DNA of 64,000 nucleotides from Geodermatophilus saharensis. GTDB lineage: Bacteria; Actinomycetota; Actinomycetes; Mycobacteriales; Geodermatophilaceae. Positions 39,218 to 48,382 of this stretch are shown here, one piece after another (the stretch's first letter is position 1; every line of letters begins with the position of its first letter). Both the position numbers and the translations under genes were made by a program. Under the pieces are notes generated by a model. It saw nothing but the letters and a program-made list of their open reading frames with translations, did no database searches and was not told the DNA's origin. The stretch covers positions 62,001 through 126,000 of the forward strand of contig NZ_FZOH01000004.1 in NCBI RefSeq assembly GCF_900188205.1, written 5' to 3'.

Positions 39218-41929
39218 TCAGTCGCGCATGCGGCGCGGGCCGGGCTCCACGCGGGCGGTGGGCGGTCCGATCCGCACCGTCCCGCCGGCGACGACCAGCG
39301 AGCGGCCGCCGTGCCAGGGGTGGGGCGGGCCGGCGATCACCGGGGACAGCGTCAGGCCGAGCACCTCGGGCAGGTCGTCGGCCAGCCGGGCCACCCGCAG
39401 CAGCAGCTCCTCCAGCGCCGCGACGTCGACCCGCTCGGCCCCGCGCCAGCCGTCGAGCAGCGGCCACGCCCGCGGCTCGCGCACCAGCTCGGCGGCGTCG
39501 AGGTCGGTCAGCGGCAGCGTGCGGTAGGCGCGGTCGCCGAGCAGTTCGGTGGCCACTCCCCCGAGGCCGAAGCTGACCAGCGCGCCGAACGACGGGTCGT
39601 CGACGACCTCCACGACCGTCGCCACCCCGGGGGCGGCCATCTCCTGCACGATCACCGGGTCGCCGGCGGGGATGGCCTCGAAGGCGGCGCGGACGGCGTC
39701 GGCGTCGGGGAGGTCCAGCCGCACCCCGCCGAGGTCGGTGCGGTGCCGCAGCCACGGTGCGGTGGACTTGAGCACCACCGGATAGCCGACGGCGTCGGCG
39801 GCGGCGACGGCCTCCTCGGCCGTGGTGGCCAGCCGGGTGCCGAGCAGCGGCACGCCGTAGGCGGCCAGCAGCGCCAGCGTCTCGTCGTCGGTGAGCTGCC
39901 GGCCGCCGGGGGACTCCAGCAGGGCCCCGCGGACCACCGACCGGGCGCGCTCGGCGTCGACGTCGGGCAGGTCGGGCACGGTGCCCACCGGCCGCCGCCG
40001 CCAGCGGGCGTACTGCGCCACCCGGGCCAGCGCGATGACCGCCCGCTCCGGCGAGGAGTACGACGGCACCGAGCCGCGGGCGGGCATGCCGTTCGCGTCG
40101 GTCACGGTGAGCTCCGGCGGGAACCCCTCGGCGGAGAGGAACGTGGCCAGCACCGGCTTGGCCGACCCCCGCGACACCTCCACCAGCGCCCGGCCGTACT
40201 CGTCGGGCGGCGTGTGCACCAGCGGCGGGAGGAACACCGCGACGACGGCGTCGGCACCGTCGTCGTCGACGGCCTCCTGCAGCGCCGTGCGGAAGGCCTC
40301 CGGGCTGCCGGTGGTGCCGATGTCGACCGGGGCCTCGTGGGCCAGCGCCAGCCCCTGGTCGAGGACGGAGTCGGCGACGAGCACACCCAGCGCGGTGGAG
40401 TTGCCGACGACGGCGACCCGGTCGCCGGCCGGCAGCGGCTGGTGGGCCAGCAGCATGCCGACCTCGAAGAGCTGGGCGACGGTCTCGACCCGGATCACCC
40501 CGGCCGAGGCGAACAACGCCGCCACCGACTGCTCGGGCACCGACACCGACGTGCCGGCCAGCCCCGGGGTCAGCCCGCCGTGCCGGCCGCTCTTGACCGC
40601 CACCACCGGCTTGGTGCGGCCGACGGTGCGGGCCAGCCGGGCGAACTTGCGCGGGTTGCCGAAGCTCTCCAGGTGCAGCAGCACGACCTCGGTACCGGGG
40701 TCGGTGGCCCAGTACTGCAGCAGGTCGTTGCCGCTGACGTCGGCGCGGTTGCCCGCCGAGACGAAGCTGGACAGCCCGATGTTGCGGGAGCGGGCGCGCT
40801 CGAGCAGCGCCACGCCCAGCGCGCCGGACTGGGCGAAGAACCCCACCCGGCCGCGGCCGGGGACGTGGGGCGCGAGGCTGGCGTCGAGCCGGATCGCCGG
40901 GTCGGTGTTGACGACGCCGAGGCAGTTGGGGCCGACCACCCGCATGCCCGAGGCGCGCGCCGAGGCGACCAGCCGCCGCTCCGCCTCCCGGCCCTCCGGC
41001 CCGGTCTCGCCGAACCCGCCGGAGATGACCACCAGGCCGCGGACCCGCTTGCGCCGGCAGGACTCGACCACACCGGCGACCTCGTCGGCCGGGACGGCGA
41101 CCACCGCGAGGTCGACGTCGCCGGGGATGGCCTCGATCGAGGCGTAGGCGGGCACGCCGCGCACGTGCCGGGCGGCGGGGTTGACCGGGTACACCGGGCC
41201 CTCGAAGCCGTGGTCGAGCAGGTTGCGCAGGACGAGGTTGCCGATCTTGCCCTCGTCGTTGCTGGCGCCGACCACCGCGACCGACGACGGGGTGAGCAGC
41301 CGCGCGATGGACCGGGACTCGCTGCGCTGCTCGCGCTCGTAGGCCACCGCCAGCGACGTCTGGGTGGGGGCGATCGGGAAGGTCAGGTGGACGACACCCT
41401 CGTCGTAGGTGCGCGTGGCCTGGTAGCCGGCGTCGAGGAAGACCCGGACCATCCGGCTGTTCTGTGTCAGCACCTCGGCGACGAAGTTGGTGATGCCGCG
41501 CTCGCGGGCGGCGGCGGCCAGGTGCTCGAGCAGCACCGAGCCCAGGCCGCGGCCCTGGTGGGCGTCCTCGACGAGGAACGCGATCTCGGCGTCGGTGGTG
41601 CCGGGCAGGCGGTCGTAGCGGCCGACGGCGATGAGCTGGTCGCCGAGCAGGAGCACGAAGGCGACCCGGTCGTGGTGGTCGACGTGGGTGAAGCGGTGCA
41701 GGTCCTTGTCGCTGAGCCGCTTCATCGGCCCGAAGAACCGGTAGTAGCGGGTCTGGTCGGAGCTGCGCTCCATCAGGCCGACCAGCCCGTCGGCGTCCTC
41801 GGGACAGATCGGGCGCAGGTGCACCGTGCCGCCGTCGGCGGCGACGATGTCGGCCTCCCAGTGCGCCGGGGGCCGCGGCGCGGCCGGCTCCTCGGGCGCC
41901 TCGTGCGGAGCGGTCCGCTGTTCAGTCAC
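39218..41929 (-). CDS. GNAT plus ADP-forming acyl-CoA-synthetase-like protein (Pat type)
   Basis: This 903-residue fusion is probably a protein lysine acetyltransferase. The GNAT domain is at the N terminus (about 25-190; VEDAHQGRGLGSVLLEHLAA), followed by a CoA-binding domain (SVAVVGASNDEGKIGNLVLR), a succinyl-CoA-ligase-like part (RVGFFAQSGALGVALLERA) and a C-terminal ATP-grasp domain (LLAAYGVPLLGTRLATTAEE, YPVVLKSTAP). E. coli PatZ has the reverse order, with GNAT at the C terminus. The GTG start overlaps the acuC stop by 8 bp, so an acetyltransferase and a deacetylase are made together. Confidence 0.9.
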   Translation of the reverse strand: MTEQRTAPHEAPEEPAAPRPPAHWEADIVAADGGTVHLRPICPEDADGLVGLMERSSDQTRYYRFFGPMKRLSDKDLHRFTHVDHHDRVAFVLLLGDQLIAVGRYDRLPGTTDAEIAFLVEDAHQGRGLGSVLLEHLAAAARERGITNFVAEVLTQNSRMVRVFLDAGYQATRTYDEGVVHLTFPIAPTQTSLAVAYEREQRSESRSIARLLTPSSVAVVGASNDEGKIGNLVLRNLLDHGFEGPVYPVNPAARHVRGVPAYASIEAIPGDVDLAVVAVPADEVAGVVESCRRKRVRGLVVISGGFGETGPEGREAERRLVASARASGMRVVGPNCLGVVNTDPAIRLDASLAPHVPGRGRVGFFAQSGALGVALLERARSRNIGLSSFVSAGNRADVSGNDLLQYWATDPGTEVVLLHLESFGNPRKFARLARTVGRTKPVVAVKSGRHGGLTPGLAGTSVSVPEQSVAALFASAGVIRVETVAQLFEVGMLLAHQPLPAGDRVAVVGNSTALGVLVADSVLDQGLALAHEAPVDIGTTGSPEAFRTALQEAVDDDGADAVVAVFLPPLVHTPPDEYGRALVEVSRGSAKPVLATFLSAEGFPPELTVTDANGMPARGSVPSYSSPERAVIALARVAQYARWRRRPVGTVPDLPDVDAERARSVVRGALLESPGGRQLTDDETLALLAAYGVPLLGTRLATTAEEAVAAADAVGYPVVLKSTAPWLRHRTDLGGVRLDLPDADAVRAAFEAIPAGDPVIVQEMAAPGVATVVEVVDDPSFGALVSFGLGGVATELLGDRAYRTLPLTDLDAAELVREPRAWPLLDGWRGAERVDVAALEELLLRVARLADDLPEVLGLTLSPVIAGPPHPWHGGRSLVVAGGTVRIGPPTARVEPGPRRMRD

Positions 41930-43103
41930 GGGGGTCGTCCGGGTCGAGACCGAACAGGGGGTAGGACGCCCGCCGGGTGCGCGCGACGGCCCTATCGACG
42001 CGGGACTCGGTGAACGGGTCCCACGCGGCGAAGCCGGTGTAGCCGCCCTCGGTCATGTGCGTCGGCGGCCGGGCGCGCAGCCCGCGGGCGACGACGTCGT
42101 CGCGCCAGGACTGCGGGATCGCCGTCACCGGGTCCAGCGGCGCGCCGGCCGCCTCGGCCAGCAGGTGGGTCCAGGCCCGCGGCACGCAGCGCACCAGGCC
42201 GTAGCCGCCGCCGCCGAGGGCGATCCAGCGGCCGTCGCACAGCTCGTGCGCCAGCTCGTGCACCGCGCGGTAGCTGGCCCGCTGGCCGTCGATGGTCAGC
42301 GCGAGGTCGGCGAGGGGGTCCTCGTGGTGGGCGTCGCAGCCGCACTGGGTGACCAGCACCTGCGGCGCGAAGGCACGCAGCACGCCCGGGACGACGGCGT
42401 GGAAGGCGCGCAGCCAGCCCGGGTCGTCGGTGCCGTTGGGCAGCGCCACGTTGACGGCGCTGCCGTGCGCCCTCTCCGGGTCGCCGGTCTCCTCCGGGTA
42501 GCCGGTCCCGGGGAAGAGGGTCAGCGGGGTCTGGTGGATGCTCACGGTGAGCACCCGCGGGTCGTCGTAGAAGGCGGCCTGCACGCCGTCGCCGTGGTGG
42601 ACGTCGAGGTCGACGTAGGCGACGCGCTCCACGCCCTGGCCGAGCAGCCAGGCGATCGCGATCGCGGCGTCGTTGAACACGCAGAAGCCCGACGCGCGGT
42701 CGCGCATGGCGTGGTGCAGCCCGCCGGAGATGTTCACCGCGTGCTGGGCGCGCCCGGAGTGCACCAGCTCGGCGGCCTGCACGCTGCCGCCGGTGATGAG
42801 CGCGGCGGCCTCGTACATGCCCTCGAACACCGGGTTGTCGGCGGTGCCCAGGCCGTAGCGCTCGTCGGGGTCGGTGGGCGCGCGCCGCACCGCCTCCAGG
42901 TAGGCCTCGTCGTGCACCAGCGTCAGCAGGTCGGTGCCGGCGGGCGCCGGCCGCACGACGTCGACCCGGTTCGACGCCAGGACGCCGAGGGCGTCGGCCA
43001 GTCGCATCGTCAGGTCCAGCCGCACCGGGTGCAGCGGGTGGTCGCCGCCCAGCGTGTAGCCGAGCAGCGCGTCGTCCCAGACGACGGCCACCAAGTCGCT
43101 CAC
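41922..43103 (-). CDS. acuC: Acetoin utilisation protein AcuC, class I/II-type deacetylase
   Basis: This 393-residue zinc-dependent deacetylase of the arginase/histone-deacetylase fold has metal ligands in YVDLDVHHGDGVQAAFYDD (Asp and His) and TQCGCDAHHEDPLADL (Asp). The general-base His pair is in ISGGLHHAMRDRASGFC, and the glycine-rich LGGGGYGLVRCVPRAW is intact. AcuC proteins deacetylate and so reactivate acyl-CoA synthetases. GTG 43103 has AGGAGGG just upstream. It leads a two-gene operon with the Pat-like acetyltransferase, a probable reversible switch on central metabolism. Confidence 0.92.
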   Translation of the reverse strand: MSDLVAVVWDDALLGYTLGGDHPLHPVRLDLTMRLADALGVLASNRVDVVRPAPAGTDLLTLVHDEAYLEAVRRAPTDPDERYGLGTADNPVFEGMYEAAALITGGSVQAAELVHSGRAQHAVNISGGLHHAMRDRASGFCVFNDAAIAIAWLLGQGVERVAYVDLDVHHGDGVQAAFYDDPRVLTVSIHQTPLTLFPGTGYPEETGDPERAHGSAVNVALPNGTDDPGWLRAFHAVVPGVLRAFAPQVLVTQCGCDAHHEDPLADLALTIDGQRASYRAVHELAHELCDGRWIALGGGGYGLVRCVPRAWTHLLAEAAGAPLDPVTAIPQSWRDDVVARGLRARPPTHMTEGGYTGFAAWDPFTESRVDRAVARTRRASYPLFGLDPDDPRD

Positions 43104-43286
43104 GGGGCCCTCCTGTCCGCCTCGGGACCCTCCCGCCGAGGCGTCGTCGTCCCGGCGTCGTCCCTGGCCGGGACGCTACCGCCGGTGCCCGGCCGCCGCC
43201 CTCTCCCGGCTCCCGGTCCCGGTCCGGACCTGCGCCGCCGCCCCGTGCGGCCCCCGCGGCGGCCGGGCCCGGTCGCTGGTGGCCCG

Positions 43287-43292
43287 TAGGAT
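43287..43292 (+). promoter_or_regulatory. ideR: -10 hexamer TAGGAT of ideR
   Basis: TAGGAT lies 24 bp before the ideR start codon; a GGAGGA ribosome site follows. I see no iron box here. Confidence 0.45.
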
Positions 43293-43316
43293 CGGGAGCG
43301 ACACGGAGGAGTGCCA

Positions 43317-44024
43317 GTGAACGACCTCATCGACACCACGGAGATGTACCTCCGGACGATCTTCGAGCTGGAGGAGGAGGGCATCGTCCCGCTCCGGGCC
43401 CGGATCGCCGAGCGGCTGCACCAGAGCGGTCCCACCGTCAGCCAGACCGTCGCCCGCATGGAGCGCGACGGGCTGCTGACCGTCGAGGGGGACCGGCACC
43501 TGCAGCTGTCGGAGTCCGGCCGCGCCCTGGCCACCGCGGTCATGCGCAAGCACCGGCTCGCCGAGTGCCTGCTCGTCGACGTCATCGGCCTGGAGTACGC
43601 CGACGTCCACGAGGAGGCCTGCCGCTGGGAGCACGTCATGAGCGAGGCGGTGGAGCGCAAGCTGCTGACCCTGCTCGGCAACCCGACGGTCTCCCCGTTC
43701 GGCAACCCGATCCCGGGCCTGGACGCGCTGGGCGGGGAGACCTCGGCGGTGCTCGACTCCCTCACCCTGCTCTCCACCACCGCCACCGCCGAGGGCCGCC
43801 GGGTGACGATCCGGCGGATCAGCGAGCAGCTGCAGGAGAACGGTGAGCTGCTGCGCCAGCTCGCCGAGCAGGGGGTGCGCCCGGGCGCGACCGTGGTGGC
43901 CCGGTCGACGAACGGCACCGTCACCGTCGACGACCACCCGCTGCCGGCCGGCGTGGCCCAGCACCTGTTCGTCGCCGCGGTCGACGAGGAGCTGACCCCG
44001 GCGGAGGCCGCCGCGCAGCTCTGA
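43317..44024 (+). CDS. ideR: Iron-dependent repressor IdeR (DtxR family)
   Basis: This 235-residue Fe(II)-activated repressor controls iron uptake, storage and siderophore genes. The helix-turn-helix is ARIAERLHQSGPTVSQTV. With start GTG 43317 the metal ligands fall at the DtxR/IdeR positions: Met10, His79, Glu83, His98, Cys102, Glu105 and His106. The dimerisation domain follows, and an SH3-like domain (PGATVVARSTNGTVTVDD) is at the C terminus. GGAGGA lies seven bases before GTG 43317. A box resembling its operator lies at 25963 in this window. Two hairpins end the gene. Confidence 0.95.
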   Translation: MNDLIDTTEMYLRTIFELEEEGIVPLRARIAERLHQSGPTVSQTVARMERDGLLTVEGDRHLQLSESGRALATAVMRKHRLAECLLVDVIGLEYADVHEEACRWEHVMSEAVERKLLTLLGNPTVSPFGNPIPGLDALGGETSAVLDSLTLLSTTATAEGRRVTIRRISEQLQENGELLRQLAEQGVRPGATVVARSTNGTVTVDDHPLPAGVAQHLFVAAVDEELTPAEAAAQL

Positions 44025-44052
44025 GGACGGAGCCCGCTGCCCCTGCGCCCCG

Positions 44053-44086
44053 CGGCCTCGGCGCGGGTCCCGGCACCGAGGCCGTT
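44053..44086 (+). terminator. First hairpin after ideR
   Basis: CGGCCTCGG (44053-44061) and CCGAGGCCG (44076-44084) form a 9-bp stem followed by TT, about 30 bp past the stop. Confidence 0.6.
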
Positions 44087-44104
44087 CCAGCACGTCACCC
44101 TGCG

Positions 44105-44135
44105 CCCGGCACCCGCTTCCCCGGCGGGTGCCGGG
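44105..44135 (+). terminator. Second hairpin after ideR
   Basis: CCCGGCACCCGC and GCGGGTGCCGGG form a perfect 12-bp stem with a 7-base loop, just before the TACGGT -10 of the peptidase gene (44146-44151). Confidence 0.65.
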
Positions 44136-44209
44136 CGCCGCTCGTTACGGTGGGCGCAGCGTCCGCGACACGGCACCGCGTCCCGTGATCCCACCCGCGA
44201 GGAGCCCTG

Positions 44210-46294
44210 GTGAGCCAGCCCGACCACCCCGCCGACAGCCCTGCGGACACTCCCCCGGCCTCGCCCTTCGAGCGGCTGGCCGACTTCGCCGCGATCCCGC
44301 GGGTGAGCGGCCTGGCGCTGTCGGCCGACGGCACCCGGCTGGCGGTCGCGGTGCAGACGCTCGACGGCGAGGGCACGAAGTGGCAGTCGGCGCTGTGGGA
44401 GGTCGACCCCGCCGGGCAGCGGCCGCCCCGGCGGCTGACCCGCAGCGCCCCCGGCGAGTCCGCGCCGGCCTTCGGCCCCGACGGCACCCTGCTGTTCGTC
44501 TCCGCCCGCCCCGACCCGGCGGCCGGCAAGGACGCCGGCGACCCGAAGCCGGCGCTGTGGGCGCTGCCCCCCGGCGGCGGTGAGGCGCGCCCGGTGGTCA
44601 CCCGCCCGGGCGGCGTGGCCGGCTTCGCGGTGGCCGCCGACAGCGGCGACGTCGTCGTGGTGGCCGCCACCCACCCCGGCGCGGGGGACGCCTCCGACGA
44701 CGAGGCCCGGCGCAAGGCGCGCAGCGACGCGGGGGTGTCGGCGATCCTGCACGAGGCCTACCCGGTGCGGTACTGGGACGCCGACCTCGGCCCGGCCGTG
44801 CCGCACCTGTTCTGGGCCGGCGCCCTGCCGGCGGAGGACGCGGCGGGCGGGGCGCCCGAGCCGGTCGAGCTGCGTGACCTGACCCCCGACGCCGGCCCGC
44901 CCCTCGGGGCCGGCGAGTCGGTGACCCTCTCCCCCGACGGCCGCCTCGCGCTGCGGGAGGAGCAGGTGCCCGACGGCCCGGCCGGCCGGCGCACCCGGCT
45001 GCTGCTGGTGGAGACGGCGACCGGGGACAGCCGGGTGCTGGTCGACGACCCGCTGGCCGACGTCCACTCCGGCGCCTTCTCCCCCGACGGCGCCGCGGTC
45101 GTCTGTGTGCGCGAGACCACGACTACCTACGCCGAGCCGCCGGACTACACGCTGCTGCTGGTCGACGTCGCCTCCGCGCAGGGCCGGGAGCTGACCGCCG
45201 GCTTCGACCGGTGGCCCAGCGCCCCGCAGTTCGCCGCGGACGGCACCGCCGTGTACTTCCTCGCCGACGACGACGGCCGGCACGCGCTGTTCCGGGTGGA
45301 GGTGGCCGGCGGCGAGCCGGTGCGGCTGACCGCCGACGGTGCCCACAGCGACCTGCAGGTGGCCCGCGACGGCAGCGCCCTCTACGCCCTGCGCTCGGCC
45401 TACGACGAGCCGCCCGTCCCGGTGCGGCTGGACCCGCGGGCGACCGGCCAGCACCCCGAGCCGCTGCCCGCGCCGGGTGGGGTCGGCCGGCTGCCGGGGA
45501 CGCTGACGGAGGTCCGCACCACCACCGCCGACGGCGCGCAGGTGCAGTCGTGGCTGGTGCTGCCCGAGGGCGCCTCGACGGAGAGCCCGGCGCCACTGGT
45601 GCTGTGGATCCACGGCGGCCCGCTGATGAGCTGGAACTCCTGGTCGTGGCGCTGGTGCCCGTGGGTGCTGGCCGCCCGGGGGTACGCCGTGCTGCTGCCC
45701 AACCCGGCGCTGTCGCAGGGCTTCGGCCAGGACTTCGTGCGGCGCGGCTGGGGCGAGTGGGGCGGGGCGCCCTACACCGACCTCATGGCCGCCGTGGACG
45801 CGGCCCTGGAGCGGCCCGACCTCGACCCGGAGCGCACCGCCGCGATGGGCGGCTCGTTCGGCGGCTACATGGCCAACTGGGTGGCCACCCAGACCGACCG
45901 CTTCCGGGCGATCGTCACCCACGCCAGCCTGTGGGATCTCGACAGCTTCGTGGGCACCACGGACGCGGCCTACTACTGGGAGAAGGAGTGGGGCGACCCG
46001 CTCACCACCCCGAAGCGCTACGAGCAGAACTCGCCGCACCGCTTCGCCGACGCCATCCGCACGCCGGTGCTGGTCATCCACGGCGACAAGGACTACCGCG
46101 TGCCGATCGGCGAGGGTCTGCGGCTGTTCTACGACCTGCAGAAGCGGGGCGTGCCGTCGCGGTTCCTCTACTTCCCGGACGAGAACCACTGGGTGCTCAC
46201 CCCCGGCAACTCGACGGTCTGGTACGAGACGGTGCTCGCCTTCCTGGCCGAGCACGTGCTCGGCCAGGAGTGGCAGCGCCCCGCCCTGCTGTGA
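44210..46294 (+). CDS. S9-family serine peptidase (prolyl oligopeptidase/acylaminoacyl-peptidase type)
   Basis: This 694-residue cytoplasmic peptidase cleaves short peptides. The first 420 residues form a beta-propeller with many SPDG-like blades (LSPDGRLALREE, FSPDGAAVVCVRE). The alpha/beta-hydrolase domain follows from about 450: oxyanion HGGPLMSWNSW, nucleophile Ser in AAMGGSFGGYMANW, Asp in VIHGDKDYRVPIGEG and His in FPDENHWVLTPGN. No signal peptide is present. GTG 44210 has GAGGAG upstream, and a TACGGT promoter hexamer lies 60 bp before it. It converges on the DUF4192 gene. Confidence 0.9.
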   Translation: MSQPDHPADSPADTPPASPFERLADFAAIPRVSGLALSADGTRLAVAVQTLDGEGTKWQSALWEVDPAGQRPPRRLTRSAPGESAPAFGPDGTLLFVSARPDPAAGKDAGDPKPALWALPPGGGEARPVVTRPGGVAGFAVAADSGDVVVVAATHPGAGDASDDEARRKARSDAGVSAILHEAYPVRYWDADLGPAVPHLFWAGALPAEDAAGGAPEPVELRDLTPDAGPPLGAGESVTLSPDGRLALREEQVPDGPAGRRTRLLLVETATGDSRVLVDDPLADVHSGAFSPDGAAVVCVRETTTTYAEPPDYTLLLVDVASAQGRELTAGFDRWPSAPQFAADGTAVYFLADDDGRHALFRVEVAGGEPVRLTADGAHSDLQVARDGSALYALRSAYDEPPVPVRLDPRATGQHPEPLPAPGGVGRLPGTLTEVRTTTADGAQVQSWLVLPEGASTESPAPLVLWIHGGPLMSWNSWSWRWCPWVLAARGYAVLLPNPALSQGFGQDFVRRGWGEWGGAPYTDLMAAVDAALERPDLDPERTAAMGGSFGGYMANWVATQTDRFRAIVTHASLWDLDSFVGTTDAAYYWEKEWGDPLTTPKRYEQNSPHRFADAIRTPVLVIHGDKDYRVPIGEGLRLFYDLQKRGVPSRFLYFPDENHWVLTPGNSTVWYETVLAFLAEHVLGQEWQRPALL

Positions 46295-46327
46295 CGGCGC
46301 CGCCTCCGGGCGGTGTCGGCACGCCGC

Positions 46328-47431
46328 TCACCCGGCGCCGGCCGACCGGGGGTCGGGCGCGAGGGTCTCGCTGATCAGGGCGCGCAGCTGCGCAGGCGGG
46401 AGGCAGGCGGCCAGGCCGTCGGCCAGCAGCTGCGGCAGCGGCGCGTCGGGGTCGGCCGCCATCGCCCGGTCGAGCGCGACGTTGGCCGTGGCGCCGTCCC
46501 CGCGCAGCCACGCGCTCACGGCCAGCAGCGTCGCGGGCGGCCCGTCGAGCGGCACGGGCGCGCGGCGGGTGCACTCGGTCCACAGCACCTCCGCGGCCGG
46601 GGCGTCGTCGCCGAGCGCCAGGCCCAGCGCCCGGTCGCGCACCTCGGAGAGGGTCAGTGCCCACAGCACCTCGGCCACCCGGGCGTCGGACAACCGGGCA
46701 CCGGCGGTGGCCGGTCCGGGCCGGCAGGCGGCCGCGGCATCGACGACCAGGGTGCTCGCCTCGGCGGCGACGGCGGCCCGCCCGGAGGCGCGCAGCCGGC
46801 CGGCGTGCACCCGCCCGGCGGACAGGCAGGCCTCGGCCATCGCCGCCGCGGCCGGGCCGTCCGGCGGGGCGATGCGGGCGGCCAGCGCGGCGCGGTCGGG
46901 CGCGAGCACCGCACCGGCGGCAACCGCCGCCGCGGCCAGCGGGCTGGCCCCGGCGGGGACGGGCGTGCCGGCGCCGGGCTCGCAGCAGGCGTACGGGCAG
47001 TCGTAGTCCCACCACCGGCCGCCGCGGACCAGCAGCGCCTCGCGGACGGGCACGTCGCGCCCGTCCAGGGCCAGCACCACCTCGTGCACCACGTCGCGGT
47101 GCGGCAGCTCCGGCCACGCCTCGACCGCGCCGGACCCGACCGGGAGCACCGGCGGGAGCGCGCGGTCGGGGGCCTCGGAGACCACCGCGAGGAGCACGGC
47201 GTCCGGCTCGTCGGTGACGACCCGGGCGGCGAGGGCGCGGGCCAGCGCGGCGGCCGACCCCGGCGGCGGGAGGTCGGCGCGCACGGTCAGGCCGACCTGG
47301 CTGCCACCGGGTCCGCGCAGGCTGACCAGCACCACCGACTCGGCCGGCCGGAAGCCGAGCAGGTGCGGCAGGGCGGCGGCGACCTCGCCGGTGCCGCCGA
47401 GCCGGATGACGGGGATCGGGGGTCTCTGCAC
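46328..47431 (-). CDS. DUF4192 family protein
   Basis: This 367-residue actinobacterial protein is of unknown function. It begins MQRPPIPVIRLGGTGEVAAA with the family core LLGFRPAESVVLVSLRGPGG. A middle block has GRWWDYDCPYACCEPGAGTP, where three Cys may bind metal, and the C-terminal half is Ala-rich helical repeats ending WLRGDGATANVALDRAMAAD, like tetratricopeptide-type packing. The GTG start at 47431 is preceded only by AGGG. Relatives are often near sigma-factor and DNA-repair genes but no function is known. Confidence 0.87.
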   Translation of the reverse strand: MQRPPIPVIRLGGTGEVAAALPHLLGFRPAESVVLVSLRGPGGSQVGLTVRADLPPPGSAAALARALAARVVTDEPDAVLLAVVSEAPDRALPPVLPVGSGAVEAWPELPHRDVVHEVVLALDGRDVPVREALLVRGGRWWDYDCPYACCEPGAGTPVPAGASPLAAAAVAAGAVLAPDRAALAARIAPPDGPAAAAMAEACLSAGRVHAGRLRASGRAAVAAEASTLVVDAAAACRPGPATAGARLSDARVAEVLWALTLSEVRDRALGLALGDDAPAAEVLWTECTRRAPVPLDGPPATLLAVSAWLRGDGATANVALDRAMAADPDAPLPQLLADGLAACLPPAQLRALISETLAPDPRSAGAG

Positions 47432-47523
47432 GCCGTCGACCCTGCGGTCCCGCGCGGTGCGGCGGGCTCCCTCACGGCGGCCTGTGGACCAGGCCGCCCC
47501 TGTGGACGGCCGGGGCGGGAGTG

Positions 47524-48216
47524 TCAGCGGGCCACGGCCTCCGCCGGGGGCACCCGGTCGCGCCGCGCGTTCCACGGCAGCCGGCGGAGCTCCTCGGCGA
47601 GCGCGCGGACCCCCGACTCGCCGAAGCGACGGGCCCAGTGGGTCAGCCAGTCCTCCTGCTCGAGGAAGAACTTCCAGTCGCTGACCACCCCGTGCCGCAC
47701 GAACAGGAACGGCACCGGCGACCGGAAGGGGCGGAAGCCGTCGTTGTAGATCGCGGTCGACCGGTTGCCGTCGTAGAACGGCCCGAAGACGATCCCGTCC
47801 TCGACGTAGGACGGCACGGCGATCTGCTGCAGGACCTCGCCGAAGACGCCCTCCGCACGGTCCGCGGGCAGGTCGGGGAAGACGACGACGACCACGTCGT
47901 ACGTGTCGTCGCCGGCCGCGGTCCCGGCGTCGAGGAGCCGGCGCTTGTGGTCCTCCACCACGTCCACGACGCGCGGCGCGCCCCCGTCGCCGACCTGCTC
48001 GGCGGCGAGCCACAGCCGCTGCCGTGCCACGGACGTGGGCACGAAGGGGCAGACCGGCCCGGGGCGGCCGAGCTCCTCGTGCGGCTCGACGACGAAGGTC
48101 CGGATCCAGTCGGCGACGGCGCGCAGCGCGTCCCGGTCGCGGTCGGCCAGGCCACCGGTCCTCCCGTCGGTCCCGAGGTCCTCGAGGAGGAAGAGATCAG
48201 CGGTCCGTGTCGACAT
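47524..48216 (-). CDS. DUF6875 family protein
   Basis: This 230-residue protein is of unknown function. Recognisable blocks are DRDALRAVADWIRTFVVEPH, a single CPFVP near residue 57, DDTYDVVVVVFPDLPADRA, and FGPFYDGNRSTAIYNDGFRP, then PVPFLFVRHGVVSDWKFFL. This pattern matches DUF6875, seen in actinobacterial biosynthetic loci, but no partner genes are evident here. The ATG has GGAGG upstream. The 166-bp gap upstream of it, toward the lipoprotein gene, is GC-rich and shows no feature I recognise. Confidence 0.78.
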   Translation of the reverse strand: MSTRTADLFLLEDLGTDGRTGGLADRDRDALRAVADWIRTFVVEPHEELGRPGPVCPFVPTSVARQRLWLAAEQVGDGGAPRVVDVVEDHKRRLLDAGTAAGDDTYDVVVVVFPDLPADRAEGVFGEVLQQIAVPSYVEDGIVFGPFYDGNRSTAIYNDGFRPFRSPVPFLFVRHGVVSDWKFFLEQEDWLTHWARRFGESGVRALAEELRRLPWNARRDRVPPAEAVAR

Positions 48217-48382
48217 CGGGGACCTCCGGGGAGATGAGGAGCGGGCACCGGTCCTGGCGCCACGGAGCCTGCCCGCCCCCTCCTCGGGTCGCGCCCGTCA
48301 AGGGCCCTGGTCCGCTCCCCGGGCCGGTGGCGGTCACCGGGCGCGTCGACCACCGGGCCCGACCGCGGGGCCCCTGCTCCCC

